From Cycas panzhihuaensis (taxonomy: Eukaryota > Cycadophyta): DNA of 64,000 nt. Position 1 is the first letter of the stretch. The number at the start of each line of letters is the position of its first letter. Position numbers and translations under genes: made by a program. Of this stretch, positions 46,150 through 57,480 are shown in pieces. The stretch covers positions 15,872,001 through 15,936,000 of the forward strand of contig CM041465.1 of assembly GCA_023213395.1 (NCBI GenBank), written 5' to 3'. The notes under the pieces were generated by a model. That model was not told the DNA's origin. It was given only the letters and a program-made list of their open reading frames with translations, and ran no database searches.

Positions 46150-46760
46150 AAGAGGAGGACAACACAATCACCAGAAGGTATGAATCCTTGGTAGAGGTTA
46201 TAAACTATGAAGTATATACTAATTGAATTAGGAGTCTCAATTCTTATATCAGTTGTATTTAAATGTTGGGAAATAAGGTACTTCCAGCAAATGATTTTAG
46301 ATCAAATTAAGAAACCAGTTCTTAGAATTATAAAGGATACGTGGATAGACCTCAGAGTTCTAATGATGATGTTTGGAACTACCTTATGTAGAACTATTAT
46401 AAATGGGGGCTCATGGATAAATGTACTTCCTGAATCCTCATGGATAGCAATGGGAAGGCCTAATGTGGTTACTCTAGACTATTTGATTAGACTAGCAAAT
46501 CAATTGTAAGTTAGGCTCTTGGGAATGTTGTTGAATATTATAGTAACCATGGAAAAAGTAACCATATTATTAGATTTTGTAGTAGTTCAGATGTAGGACT
46601 AAAAGAAAACATACCTAGTGCTATTAGGAAGACCATGGTTATTAGCTACGAAAGCAATCTAGGACTAGGGAAAACATATCTTTACATTGCTAGTGGGAGA
46701 AAAAATAGTAACTTTTGCCTTATGTTCAGATTGACCAAAGATAGAAAAGATTGACGACGA
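46150..46760 (+). pseudogene. pol: Retropepsin of element C
   Basis: The 100-codon frame at 46207-46509 holds LMMMFGTTLCRTIINGGSWI and NVLPESSWIAMGRPNVV, the gypsy protease pattern with the catalytic Asp now Asn (INGG). After a TAA, VRLLGMLLNIIVTM and LLGRPWLLATKAI complete the fold. The neighbouring element D has a related protease, so the two families are relatives. Confidence 0.78.
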
Positions 46761-47379
46761 AGGAAGAGATTCCTCTACAACAATAACATCAAAATCTACA
46801 ATGAGTTCATGTTCTAAAACAATATTCTAGATACAACTAAGATTGCCAAATAGTCCCTCATCCTCTTATATGTTGAATTGGTTATATAATGCTTGGGAAG
46901 AAATAGAACCAACGTCATGCTATCATATGGAAAGTTGTAAAGATACTTTAGAAGAAAATGATGAGGAGTCAATTTAATTAAAAAGAATCCAAAGGAAATC
47001 TACTGAATACAATACTATTCCATAATTATATAATACAAATTTAAGGAATAAAAAGCAGTAATAATTTTTGTATTCTATGTTGTTTTACTTATAAACCCGA
47101 ATTGAGTATAGAGTGTAATTGCAAATAAGTAAATTTTTTCCTTTTTATAAGAATATTCAAAAAATGGTGGGATGGATTAAAACCTTTCAAATGCAAGAAG
47201 TATATTATTTTCAAATAGAAAAGGAGGGTGTAACAAAACGAAGTATTGATAATACACCAACTTATATGTTAGGCCCAGATGGTAAAACAATAATAGGAGA
47301 AAATCTAAAAACATAGGAGATTAGTATCGAGACTGAGAAACATCGACAAATGATCATTGTGGGCAACTATTGGAAGGAA

Positions 47380-48300
47380 TAAATGGTGTAACAAGCAACT
47401 GTACTATTTTTAGAATTCAAAGATATCTTTGCTTGGTCTTACAAAGACCTAAAGGGTATTCTGCTAGAGTTGGGAGAACATAAAATTGAGCTGATGGAAG
47501 GAGCAAAACTGGTAAGGCAAAGATCATATCGTATGAATCCTAAGAATAAGGAATGAGTTAAGGCTAAATTAGATAAATTGTTGTAAGTTGATTATATTTT
47601 TGAAGTCAAAAGTAGTGAGTGGATGAGTCCCATAGTGGTTGTCCCAAAGAAAAATGGGAAATTGAGAGTTTGTGTGGATTATAGAGCCTTAAACAAAGCC
47701 ACCAAGAAGGATCTGTTTCCAATTCCTTTTACAGAGGATATTTTGGAAAAAGTTGCAGGATATGAGATATAATCATTCACTGATGGATTCAGTAGATACA
47801 ATCAGGTTTGAATCACACCTAAGGATCAATTGAAGATAACCTTCATCATAGAATCTGGTACATATGCATTTCGAATAATGCCCTTCAGACTTACAAATGC
47901 TCTGACAACATTACAAAGAGTCATTCTTAAGTCATTCTTAATATTTTTAAATAAACAATAGGGAAAATAATTGAAGTATTTCTGGATGATTGGACATTAT
48001 TCACTCTATTAAAAAATCATTTGGAATATTTATGGTTAATGCTAGAAACTTGCAAGAAAAATAATCTTTGCTTGAATACTATGAAATGCACCTTTGTGGT
48101 GCCTTTTGGAACCTTGTTAGGATATGTAGTAACAAAAGAAGGATTATTAATGGATCCAAATAAGGTTATAATAATTTTAAATTTTCCAGTGCCAAAAACT
48201 CAAAAGTAAGTGAAAGCATTCTTAGGAATGATAGGGTATTATCAGAAATTTATAAAGGATTATGCTTAGATAGCAAATCCTTTAGAAATTTTATTAAAAA
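47380..48300 (+). pseudogene. pol: RT of element C
   Basis: FLEFKDIFAWSYKDLKGI, HKIELMEGAKLVRQRSYRMN, SSEWMSPIVVVPKKNGKLRV and CVDYRALNKATKKDLFPIP are followed by FTDGFSRYNQV and FRIMPFRLTNA. The catalytic box reads EVFLDDW at 47973-47993, with both Asp present. After small frame changes, CTFVVPFGTLLGYVVTKEGL (48081-48140) gives the thumb. The text matches Ogre/Tat/Athila-group RT. Confidence 0.87.
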
Positions 48301-48329
48301 AGAAGATGAAATGGTAATGTCACCTTCAA

Positions 48330-48805
48330 CAATAACTAGAATTTAAATTGGTAAAGAAAATGATAGCTCAAGTTCCAATCTTGAGGTTTCCAGATTAGGA
48401 TAAACCCTTTCATATATATATATAGATACTTCTTTATTCATAATTAGGTGTGTATTGACATAACTAGAAGATGATAAGATTGATTTACCCATTTATTTTG
48501 TGAGCAAAAAATTGACAGATGCTGAAAAGAACTATTTAGTAACTGAACATGAAGGATTGGGCATGGTGTATACTCTCCAGAAATTTAGGCATTATCTATT
48601 AGCTAATCCATTTATTTTTTTTGTTGATCATCAGGCACTTCAATATTTAATTAATAAGTCCATTATCGAAGGAAGAATTAGTAAATGGCTCATATTGTTT
48701 CAAGAATTCAATTTTAAGATTATTATGAAAGAAGGAGCTAAACATATAGTTTGGGACGTGCTATCAAGAGAAATGGATGGGAAACCAGTAATAGGTATTT
48801 AAGAC
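48330..48805 (+). pseudogene. pol: RNase H of element C
   Basis: The frame at 48500-48802 contains KKLTDAEKNYLVTEHEGLGM, VYTLQKFRHYLLANPF and FFVDHQALQYLINKS, giving the E and last D of the domain. It ends in IVWDVLSREMDGK, the tether before integrase. The N-terminal Asp segment (48340-48480) is in decayed frames. Confidence 0.85.
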
Positions 48806-48829
48806 AATTTTCTAAATGTAGACTTGTTT

Positions 48830-50090
48830 GATATTCTAGCAGTACCTAAGTGGTACAAGGATATTGCATGATTTTTGTCAACAAGATAAACACCGGTAGG
48901 GATGGAGTGTGTTGAATGACAAAGTTTTATTAAAAATACTTTTCCCTTCCAATTGATTTAAGGAATGCTATATAGAATAGGACCCAATCAAATTTTAAGA
49001 AGATATATAATGGGACACAAAGTGGAAGCTGTTATCAAAGAATCACGTGAAGGAGTTGTAGCAAAACATCAAGGTGTAGCATCTACGAGTAGAAAAATTC
49101 TACTAGTAGGTTTATGGTGGCCTATAATTTTTGAAGATGTACAAAAGTGGGTGCAAAGTTGTGATGTATGTCAATGAGCTGGGAAGCCAACAAGAAACCA
49201 TTTAATGCCTTTATGTCCTATATTGGCTCAAGCACCATTTAAAAAATGGGGATTGGACTTTATTGGACCAATTAGCCCACTAGCTTGATGCACAAATGTA
49301 AGATACATCTTGGTTGCCATAGATTTTCTAACAAAATGGATAGAGGCCAAAGTAATAAAAACATGCGATACATAAAGTACTATCAGGTTTCTTTACAAAA
49401 TGATAATCATTGGATTCAGTTGTTCGTTAAAGATTGTTTCAGATTAAGGTAGAAGTTTTCTTAATGAAATAATAAAGTAATTGATGCAAGAATTTTTGAT
49501 TCAACATTCCAAGTCTTATACATATTACCCAAGAGTGAATGGCCAGGTAGAAAGCACAAATAAAATTTTAAAGTTGGCTTTGTCAAAAATTTGCAACCAA
49601 GGATGTACAGATTGGGAATAGTACCTCCATTCAGTCTTATGGGTAGACGAGATAACATTAAAGTGACCACATAAGCAAACTCTATTTCAGTTAGTTTATG
49701 GCTAGGAAGCTATACTCTCCTTGGAATTTTAGATGGAAAGTTGAAGGGTGGTATCAGAATTATGGTTGTTAGAGGTTGATTTGTGAGATCAATGTTATGT
49801 TGACTTGATGAAGCTAGATGAAAAATAGGAAAGAGCTTGGTGGGAATTGAAAGCAGAGAAGATGAGAAGAAAGGCATGGCATGATCGATAACTTAAAGTT
49901 CCATAGTTCCAGGAAGGAGATCTTGTTTTTCTTTATCATAATAAATTTCAAATTAAACTAGGTAAACTAAAGTTGAGATGCTTCAACCCATATAGGGTAA
50001 ATCATATTTGGACAAATGGAGTAGTGTGACTCTAATAAATTGATGGAATGTTATTCGAAGAACTAGTCAACAGAAGTTGACTAGAAAGAT
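48830..50090 (+). pseudogene. pol: Integrase of element C
   Basis: Zinc-binding part: VVAKHQGVASTSRKILLVGL, WWPIIFEDVQKWVQSCDVCQ (48965-49177). Core: KKWGLDFIGPISPLA, then YILVAIDFLTKWIEAKVIK, KIVSD-amber-GRSF and PRVNGQVESTNKILKLALSK, so the D, D and E residues are preserved. C-terminal part: FQEGDLVFLYHNK and LKLRCFNPYRV. At least a dozen stops intervene, most of them TAG. Pol ends near 50090, followed by an A-rich tract. Confidence 0.87.
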
Positions 50091-51255
50091 ATATTACAAG
50101 AAAAAAAAAAGGAAAAAAAAGAGAGCATAAGAACCATAAAAATAGAATTCCTTTATGATTATCATCATGGAAGTAAATGGTTGCAAGAAAGGTGTAATCT
50201 ATAAATCAAGACACAAAGTTGCAACTAAGATGACTCAAAAGCAAAGTTGTAACTCAGAAGCAAAGTTGCAACCCAGATGAAATGTTACAAATCAGATGCA
50301 AAGTTGTAACTGGGATGCAAAGTTGCAACTCAGAACTAGGATGCAGAGTTGCAACTTGGATGTGAAGTTGTAACTTGAAAGCAAAGTTGCAACTTAGAAG
50401 TAAAGTTACAACTCAGACATAAAGTTGTAACAAGGATGCAAGGTTGCAACTCAGAACTAGGACGCACAGTTATAACTTGGAAGAAAAGTTACAACTTGAA
50501 AGTAAAGCTTGCAACCTAAACACAAAGTTGTAATCAGGATGAAAAGTTTTAACTCAGAACCAAGACGTAGAGTTGTAACTTGGACATAAAGTTATAATTA
50601 GGAGTAAAGTTATAACTCATTAACTAGGACATAGAGTTATAACTTGGAAGCAAAGTTGCAACTAGGATGACTCAGAAGCAAAGTCATAACTTAGAAATAA
50701 AGTTACAACTTGGAAGTAAAGTTGCAACCTAGACAGAAAGTTACAACTCAAATGTAAAGTTGTAACCAGGATGCAAAGTTGCAACTCAAAACTAAGACAC
50801 ATAGTTGCAACTTGGATGTAAAGTTATAACTAAGATGACTCAGAAGCAAAGTCGCAACTCAAAAGTAAAGTTACAACTCATACACAAAGTTGCAACTAGG
50901 ATGCAAAGTTGTAACTTGAAAGCAAAGTTGTAACTTGGATGCAAAGTTGCAACCAAGATGTAAAGTTACAACTTGGACATAAAGTTGCAACTAGGATAAC
51001 TCAAAAGCAAAGTCATAACTTAGAAGCAAAGTTGTAACCAGGATGCAAAGTTGCAACTTGGATGTAAAGTTGCAACTAGGATGACTCAGAAGCAAAGTTA
51101 CAACTCAGATGTACAGTTGCAACTTGAAAGCAAAGATAGAAACTCAGACGAAAAGTTACAACTCAGAGGAAAAATTACAACCAGGATACAAAGTTGCAAC
51201 TCAAATGTAAAGATTGCAACTCAGATGTAAAGCTGCTACTAGAACATCAAGTCGC

Positions 51256-51465
51256 TGTTGGAAATAGAATGAAGCTAAACTAAGCTCTGATACCAAATTT
51301 TAAAAATAGAATGGAGCTAAACTAAGCTCTGATACCAAATGTTGGAAAAAGAATGGATCTAAACTAAGCTCTGATACCAAATGTAGGAAATAGAATGGAG
51401 CTAAACTAAGCTCTGATACTAAATATAAGAAAATAATATAGGCCCAAAATAACTATGATACCAAA
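51256..51465 (-). repeat. Five 42-bp units, each primer-binding site plus LTR terminus
   Basis: On the minus strand each unit begins TTTGGTATCAGAGC, continues TTAGTTTAGCTCCATT, and ends CTATTTCCAACA or a variant. The start is an initiator-Met primer site and the end copies the LTR 3' terminus (TTCTATTTTCTACA). Unit starts on the plus strand are 51256, 51298, 51340, 51382 and 51424. The unit nearest the LTR is the most diverged. Confidence 0.93.
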
Positions 51466-51875
51466 TGTAGAAAATAGAATTTGCAAGGAGAGTAGGGAAG
51501 AACATGAATCCAATAATCAAAACTCAATAGATCATTGTAGTATAGTAGTATAAACAAGAATCATTATATATTCAATCCATTATGATAGAGAAAGCTTTAT
51601 AAATTTCCAAATATGGGCAGTATCTAAAGACACCAGGGTTGCACATCCCTCAATATATATAATTTTGGAGGAGGAGGGAAACTCCTCAACCCCTGAAATC
51701 CAAATTACAATAAAATAATACAAACTTAACTTAAAGTAAACTTAAACTAAATTAACATAAACTCACCTTAAACTTACCTACACATGTTGAGCACCCACAT
51801 GTGTAAATTGAGGAAGATGAGGTGTGCTCCCCTGGTTGGAAGGTGGGAGTGGAGTGATGACTATTAACTCCAACA
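51256..51875 (-). mobile_element. Solo LTR with a tandem primer-site array at its end, TSD GTCGC
   Basis: GTCGC is duplicated at 51251-51255 and 51876-51880. Read on the minus strand, 51875-51466 is a 410-bp LTR (TGTTGGAGTT ... TTTTCTACA) of the same family as the young copia at 24428. Shared blocks include the TCTAAAGACACCAGGGTTG and CATGTTGAGCA motifs. It is followed by five 42-bp tandem units (51465-51256), and the outer end again reads CCAACA. The insertion target was a GTYGCAAC monomer of the 19-bp array. Confidence 0.9.
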
Positions 51876-52085
51876 GTCGCAACTTAGAGGCAAAAGTGTT
51901 GCATGAACATAAAGTTGCCATCAAGATGCAAAGTCACAACTTGAATATAAATCTGCAACCTAATGTGAAGTTCCAATATGGATGTAAACTTCTAGTTTAT
52001 ATGCAAAATTACAACTGGAATAGGAGATTAGAACTCAGACGGAAAGTAATAACTTGGATATAAAGTTATAATCTAAAAGTCATAA

Positions 52086-52587
52086 CCTGGTAATACAATG
52101 CAATTAGAGGTAGACTTATAAACTTAAGGGAGGGCTATAACAGGGAAGTAAGATCGTAATTCGAGATTAATTTGGAAGCATTACTCTAATGTAAAAGGGG
52201 TAGGAAGAAGGAGAATCAGAGAGAGCAGTAATTGGAATAATGAAATGGTAAATAGAAAATAGACCATTAGATTATTGTAATTTAAATAGAATGTCATATC
52301 AAATTGATATAGATGAAATCGGAAAGAATCATGAAAAAGGCAAGTATTAATGGTGATGGTAGTAAAGTGGTAGAAGAAAAGTAATGATAATTGGTTGATA
52401 CATGTACCAAATTAAATCAAATACGATGAAGATGACAAGTGGTTGACATTTATTAGATGGATGTAATGGAGGTACATTGAGAGTTGCAACTGAGTAATTA
52501 TAACCATGAAAATAGTCATGATGGTTTTGCATGGTATGGAAGAATTCAAATAACAAAATTACGACAAAACCACTGTAGCTTTCAAAG
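52086..52587. other. Spacer between array and extra ORF in element C
   Basis: AT-rich; short ATG-containing frames on both strands, nothing recognisable. Confidence 0.3.
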
Positions 52588-54330
52588 ATGAAGGGATTAG
52601 TGGAAGAAGGAATTCCAAGGATTAACAGAATGGCATAAATGCAAATCAATTTATGTGAAGGAAATGATGATAAGATTAGGCATGAATGGTGGGATATGCT
52701 AGAAGATGACCAAAGAAAGGTAACTTTGACAAAAGCAAGATTTGCTTAGTATGTGTAGGTTGGATTATTTCCACCAGCAACTCATTTCTTGATAGACATG
52801 ATCCAATTGGTAGCCTAATAACTAGGGATTTTAGACACCTTAACCCAAGCAATTATGGATATTTCAAGTTTATCTAAGATAGGTAGAATGGTACCTAGGG
52901 ATAAAAGAATTCCCTGGGAGAAGGCAATGGAGGAATTGGGTGCCCAGGTTACAAACGTATCCACCTCAAGAATTTAGATTGCTAGCATAGTGGATGGGTT
53001 AACATGCTAAGTAACACATTTTTTATTCACAAGGGTAATATTGAACCAAAAAAATTCATTTGTACCCATAGAAATGAGGACATATTTGTTGCAAGCAGCA
53101 TGTGGAGTAAGGTTTAATTAGGCTACGTTTCTTAGAGGGAGGATTTTAGAAAATTTGGTAAATATTAAAATGAAACCTTAATCAGCTATATTTTATCATC
53201 AAAGTTTGTTTTTTAAGTCTTATTATACTGTCAGGGTCCAATGATTACACTAGCACACATGAATCAAGGGGAGGTAATAATGATGACCTGTATAATTCAT
53301 TTCAAGCACAAAGGGGAGACATGGTGAAGAGAGTTATAGGAAAAAGTAAGGGATTTTTTCTTACTAAAATCTGAGGCAGGAATTCCTCAAAAGACACCAA
53401 CAGAAGACAAATGTAAGAAGCATTAACAAGAAGAGGCAACCTCGCAAAAGAAGGAGGAAGAGGAAAAAAAGGAGGAGCAGAAGAAAGAAGAAATTAAAAC
53501 AGGGAAACAAAAAATAGGAAGTGTATCAGTGAAGGAGGAAGTCTAGGGGTAACAGCCGACTGAGCAAGCAGAGAAAATTCATAATACAAAAGAGGAGAAG
53601 CAGAAGAGGAGAAAGATGGCTATAGGAAAGGCAAAGAAGGAAATAATGGAAATATTGAATAGTCAGCTAGCTGAGGTTGATTTTGACTTTGACAATAAAG
53701 AACTAACATAAGAAGGAATCGACCCGATGGAGTGTCAGCCATATAATGTGGTATATTGGAAAGTTTTATTTATGGAAAAAGTTATTTGATGCCTAGTGAC
53801 TAAATTGGAGACAAGGAATAAGAGACCCCCTTTAGATATGCAGAGAATTTAGAAGATAGAAGACCAGTTAGCTGCTTATGAAGTGAAACTAGAATTTTTA
53901 ATTAAGTACATCATGCGTTAGGTGGGTGACACCTCTTGAGTGGAGGATCTGGTACCAACCTTTGGCACCTTGTTTGGCAAACAAATTCCATTGGGCCTGG
54001 AGAAGAAAATTCAGAAGTTAAGTGCTTAGATTATATAGACTTAGGAAGATGCAAAATATACAAACCACTTCTGGTCAATGATCAAATCCCTGCAAGAGGA
54101 TCTGCTCTTTGTGGAGACAAGGAAGTATGAGTTGGAGGAAGAAATCAAACCAATGCATTCTAGAGAGAAGCTAACAATGGCTCATTTACATGCATTATAT
54201 AATATAGTAATCTTGTATGACCATTGTAAGAAATAAGGGATAACTTTATTTTGTAAGATGTATAAACCTGATCCATAGAAAATTTGAGCTGAAATGGAGA
54301 GGATTAAAAAGGGCAGAGAAGGCTGAATAG
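52588..54330 (+). pseudogene. Extra sense ORF downstream of pol in element C
   Basis: A single frame is readable from about 52588 to 53230, with stops chiefly at likely Gln/Trp positions: RRKVTLTKARFA-like text, GLFPPATHFLIDMIQLVA, LGILDTLTQAIMDISSLSKI, VTHFLFTRVILNQ, SFVPIEMRTYLLQAACGVRF, LRGRILENLVNIK. After a frame change near 53225 it continues with MITLAHMNQGEVIMMTCIIH, a Lys/Glu-rich stretch (53395-53680) and a helical, charged C-terminus (LLFVETRKYELEEEI) to about 54330. In total about 550 codons. Athila and some Tat elements carry an ORF here, called env-like or extra ORF; the 'VP.E....L..A..G..FN...' stretch is reminiscent of such proteins. I cannot name the family. Confidence 0.55.
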
Positions 54331-54392
54331 TTAAGTTTCTTTCATTCTTTCTTGTAATGTAAGCTTACAAGCAATAATCCTTATAAGTTTTA

Positions 54393-54404
54393 TGAAGGGA
54401 GAGA
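54393..54404 (+). other. Polypurine tract of element C
   Basis: TGAAGGGAGAGA directly precedes the 3' LTR. Confidence 0.85.
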
Positions 54405-54764
54405 TGTATATAGGTAGTTAAGTTGTAACCTTTTGTTGTATCTATAGCAGTTGCAACTAACTTGGATCATAGTAGGTATAAATACTAGGAGGAAAAGATG
54501 TAAAAGTAGGTAGTTAATTTTGACAAATAATCGCGGTCCATTAGCTACTGCCACACATAAGAGAGGTTCGCCATAATTCTGTATTATTGTAAGCCATTAT
54601 GTGTGTACTATTTAGGGTCATCTCTGGTTATGAGAGAACTAGAGCGACCCATCATAATGTAATGACTATGGTTTTGTGCTCCCATATATTATTGTAAAAT
54701 AGTGAATGTTGCAATTATTTGATTCTTGTGCTTGTTCCACATGAGATTTTGAACATGACACACA
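54405..54764 (+). repeat. 3' LTR of element C
   Basis: 360 bp, aligned along its length with 43887-44247. Ends ACACACA followed by GGTTC. Confidence 0.93.
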
Positions 54765-54769
54765 GGTTC

Positions 54770-55089
54770 CCTTAGGCTTCTTATCTCTTGGCTTAGATTT
54801 AAAATAGAGGAAATATACCACTAGTCAAGAGATACTTGGTCTAGGTCTAATTGAAGCATGTTAGGTTCTTTGAGAGCTTCAATTTGGTAGTGGACATATG
54901 CTATATTTTTGTATAATTTTTTGAGAAAGAATAAGTTTTTTAATTTATTAGTAGTATTATGGCTACTTGCAAGTAGACGGAAGTAGACAAACACTTATAC
55001 TAGCTACTTATATATAGATTTAGGACTTATACAACTATTTTCTTTATTTTTGTGCTTGTTTTTTCTTTCTTTCTAGTTGATTTTATTAC
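54770..55089. other. Spacer before copia element E
   Basis: This is the right half of the locus interrupted by element C. No coding motif, no clear LTR. Confidence 0.3.
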
Positions 55090-55110
55090 ATACTACTTAA
55101 AAATGGCTAA

Positions 55111-55933
55111 TGGAAGTGGAATCCTAGGTGTAATCATAGAAAAACTCACAAGTCCTAAAAATTATATAGTTTAGAAACACTACATATTTAGTTTCTTTTA
55201 CCTTAGTAACCTTTGGAAATATGTTGATAAATTAGTTAAGGGAAAGGATGCAAAAGAAATCACAACTTTTAAAACTAAACTGATAATTAATATAACTTTC
55301 AAAGTAGAATACAAGTCAAAGATGAGAATCAAATATAAGTTTCTAGATATGTCATTCAGTAGGAGTATCATCATCTATATTAAGGGAGTAATATGACACC
55401 AAAATAGATGTGGGATGTAGTGGTGAATCTATTTTAACATAAGGATAATGCAAGGGTTCTCATCTACAGAGTTAATTATACACTATGAAGATAATAGGGA
55501 ATGTTATTGACCATATTATAAATGTAAGATCTAGTTAGGATCAAGTGGTGACCATAGGTGAAATAATCCATGATTTATAAATCATTATTTTCATACTAAT
55601 AAGTTTATCACCTTAGTATAAAAATTTCAGTATGACTCTCATTTTGATGGACAATGTGTCCACACTTATAATAGGATCTTTGAAAACGTTGTTTATGGAA
55701 CATGACTAGAAGTTAAAGCATATGCTTATAAGTCATTTGGAGCACTTTCATCTAGATAAAAAGGGAAGAAAACATACATTCTAAAGAAAATGTGTCTTCT
55801 ATACCTATAATTTAAAAACACAAACTTAGATACTTGAAGGAATAATATAGACTAAAGTGCTTTTATTATGGTAAATTGGGCCACATCAAGAAAGATTGTT
55901 AGGAATGGCTATGTCAATAATGATAATAACATT
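55111..55933 (+). pseudogene. gag: Copia gag of element E
   Basis: It begins MANGSGILGVIIEKLTSPKN, then YIV-amber-KHYIFSFFYL and LWKYVDKLVKGKDAKEITTF, the N-terminal copia Gag pattern (usually 'L....NY..WK..M' then a Trp-containing helix). A zinc knuckle reads CFYYGKLGHIKKDC (about 55868-55909), with the second Cys changed to Tyr. Translation is then cut by the insertion of copia F at 55939. The Asn-rich tail NNNPNGRSN resumes at 59681 and again at 60070 because of a duplication. Confidence 0.78.
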
Positions 55934-55938
55934 AGTAA

Positions 55939-56284
55939 TATTAACATGTTAGTTTAATATTAAGCCATTTGTTAATATTAATGTGATGGTTTAATTATGT
56001 TATTAACAAAATGGTGTGAATTATGTAACGAGTCACAACCTTTAAAGGTTGAAACCTTCTAAGGGATTATAAATATCCTAGAGTCCCTTGTATATTAATA
56101 TCAATTAAGTGGTAATTAATGTGATTGATAGATCCTTTATGGTGGGTTTTTTCCCAAAAGGGTTTCCCACATATATCTTATATACTATACAACTATTTTA
56201 TCTATTTATTTTATTTGTTTGTTGTGTATAGTAAAAGATTCTATGGAGTGTAAACATGTATATATTCATTAATGTTTCTTAACA
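55939..56284 (+). repeat. 5' LTR of copia F
   Basis: 346 bp; shares GTCCCTTGTATATTAATATC and GGTTTCCCACATATAT with the 3' copy. Confidence 0.92.
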
Positions 56285-56297
56285 TGGTATTAAAGCC

Positions 56298-57480
56298 ATT
56301 GGGTCTTATACAAATGAGGCTAATATTAGGTGGAGCAATGAGATCAAAGGTTATCGGGTGAAGCTAACAAAACCTAAGTTTTTTTGAGGACTTATCTCCT
56401 CTAACAACTTATAGGAGAAGGCACAACATTTAATGGTGGTTAAGGAGGTGAAATTCACCTATCAATAAGGTTAGTACACTATTTGGGGGAAACAATTAGA
56501 CTTGCAATCTTTTTTTAGGTTAAGTTAACTCACTGTGGGATCATTTAGAGCTTATTAGATGTGTTGGGCATGCTTAAGGCCAATGAAGTAAGTTTTGATG
56601 GAGATCTAGTAGTGTTGGGCATTACTACATATCATTCAAGTAAGTTTTACTCTATTTTGAAGGAGTTAAATTATATTTGGCATTAAAAACCAATATTTTA
56701 CACTAAAATAATCAAGTTTCTTTACTTGAGAGCAAGATTATATCTTATTAAGGAGGTCTTCTATCCATAATAAGGATGTTGAGCAACAATTAAGGTTATA
56801 TTATAAATTATTCAAAGTGTGTGGTTGAATGCTAAAGATTGGCCATTTTTGGGACCACTTACAACCTTGTTTCTCTTCATGCTATGAATCCTTTTTGCAT
56901 AAGACCAAACTAATGATTGTTGAATGTGTAGATAACTATGGTTAAGTGTTTCTTCTAGCTAAAATTAGTGTAGATAAACTATTAGAACTCATGAAGACCT
57001 ACAGAGGCTATAAGCCTTCACACAATTGTTACATCCATTAAGTTATATTATTTGGAATCTAAAATATTATATGAAGCATTAATTAATATGTTTTAAGGTT
57101 GGTAAACCTTAATCAACCTATTTTATGTATTATTTCATAATTTATGTCATGTGGGCTAAGTGAAAGGACATGCAATACTTTTGGATAGTCACTAATATTA
57201 AAGTATACCCTTTAGCATATTCCCATATAAATTAGACTTTGTGACCTTCAGAACACCATTGAACATTATTTTATAAATATATTCAGTGTTAGTGATTAAT
57301 ATTACGATCATTTCAAAGTTATTCTTCAATTGAAACCTAACTTGAAAGCTATATGACCACTGCTATATTAAATCTTCCATTTTGTGAAGCATATTTTATG
57401 GTTTTTTGGGTTGTTTTTGGAGATTTTTGAGTATTTGGAGAATGTACTTTAGGCCAACTACTTATCCCCTACAAGCATGA
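56298..57480 (+). other. Unrecognised 5' interior of copia F
   Basis: Gag, protease and integrase should lie here in a complete copia, but 1.2 kb is too short and no motif is legible in any frame. The element probably has a large internal deletion. Confidence 0.5.

Larger units (their letters stand above)
50210..52085 (+). repeat. 19-bp tandem array in element C, interrupted by a solo LTR
   Basis: The monomer consensus is about GTTGCAACTYRGAWGYAAA, with 26-bp variants that carry a 7-bp insertion (CTAGGAC or similar). The core is the palindrome GTTGCAAC, varying to GTTGTAAC, GTTACAAC and GTTATAAC by C/T-type changes. The array covers about 1.04 kb to 51250 and resumes at 51876 for about 0.2 kb, in total roughly 60 monomers. 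No long ORF crosses it. The LTR of the same element contains AAGTTGCAACC, which may be the source. Confidence 0.92.
43887..54764 (+). mobile_element. Athila/Tat-like Ty3/gypsy element C, 10.9 kb, TSD GGTTC
   Basis: LTRs of 361 bp (43887-44247) and 360 bp (54405-54764) begin TGTGCATAGG/TGTATATAGG and end CACACA. GGTTC is duplicated at 43882-43886 and 54765-54769. The interior holds gag, protease, RT, RNase H and integrase in gypsy order, then a 19-bp tandem array (with a solo LTR inside), then a further sense ORF. A downstream sense ORF and the RT and integrase text place it in the Ogre/Tat/Athila group. LTRs differ by roughly 7-8 percent by eye. Many stops, mostly TAG, break the genes. Confidence 0.92.

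Noticed and set aside
50210-52085. CRISPR-like array
   Set aside because: Monomers of 19 bp are contiguous with no unique spacers; it is an ordinary tandem repeat in a eukaryotic element.
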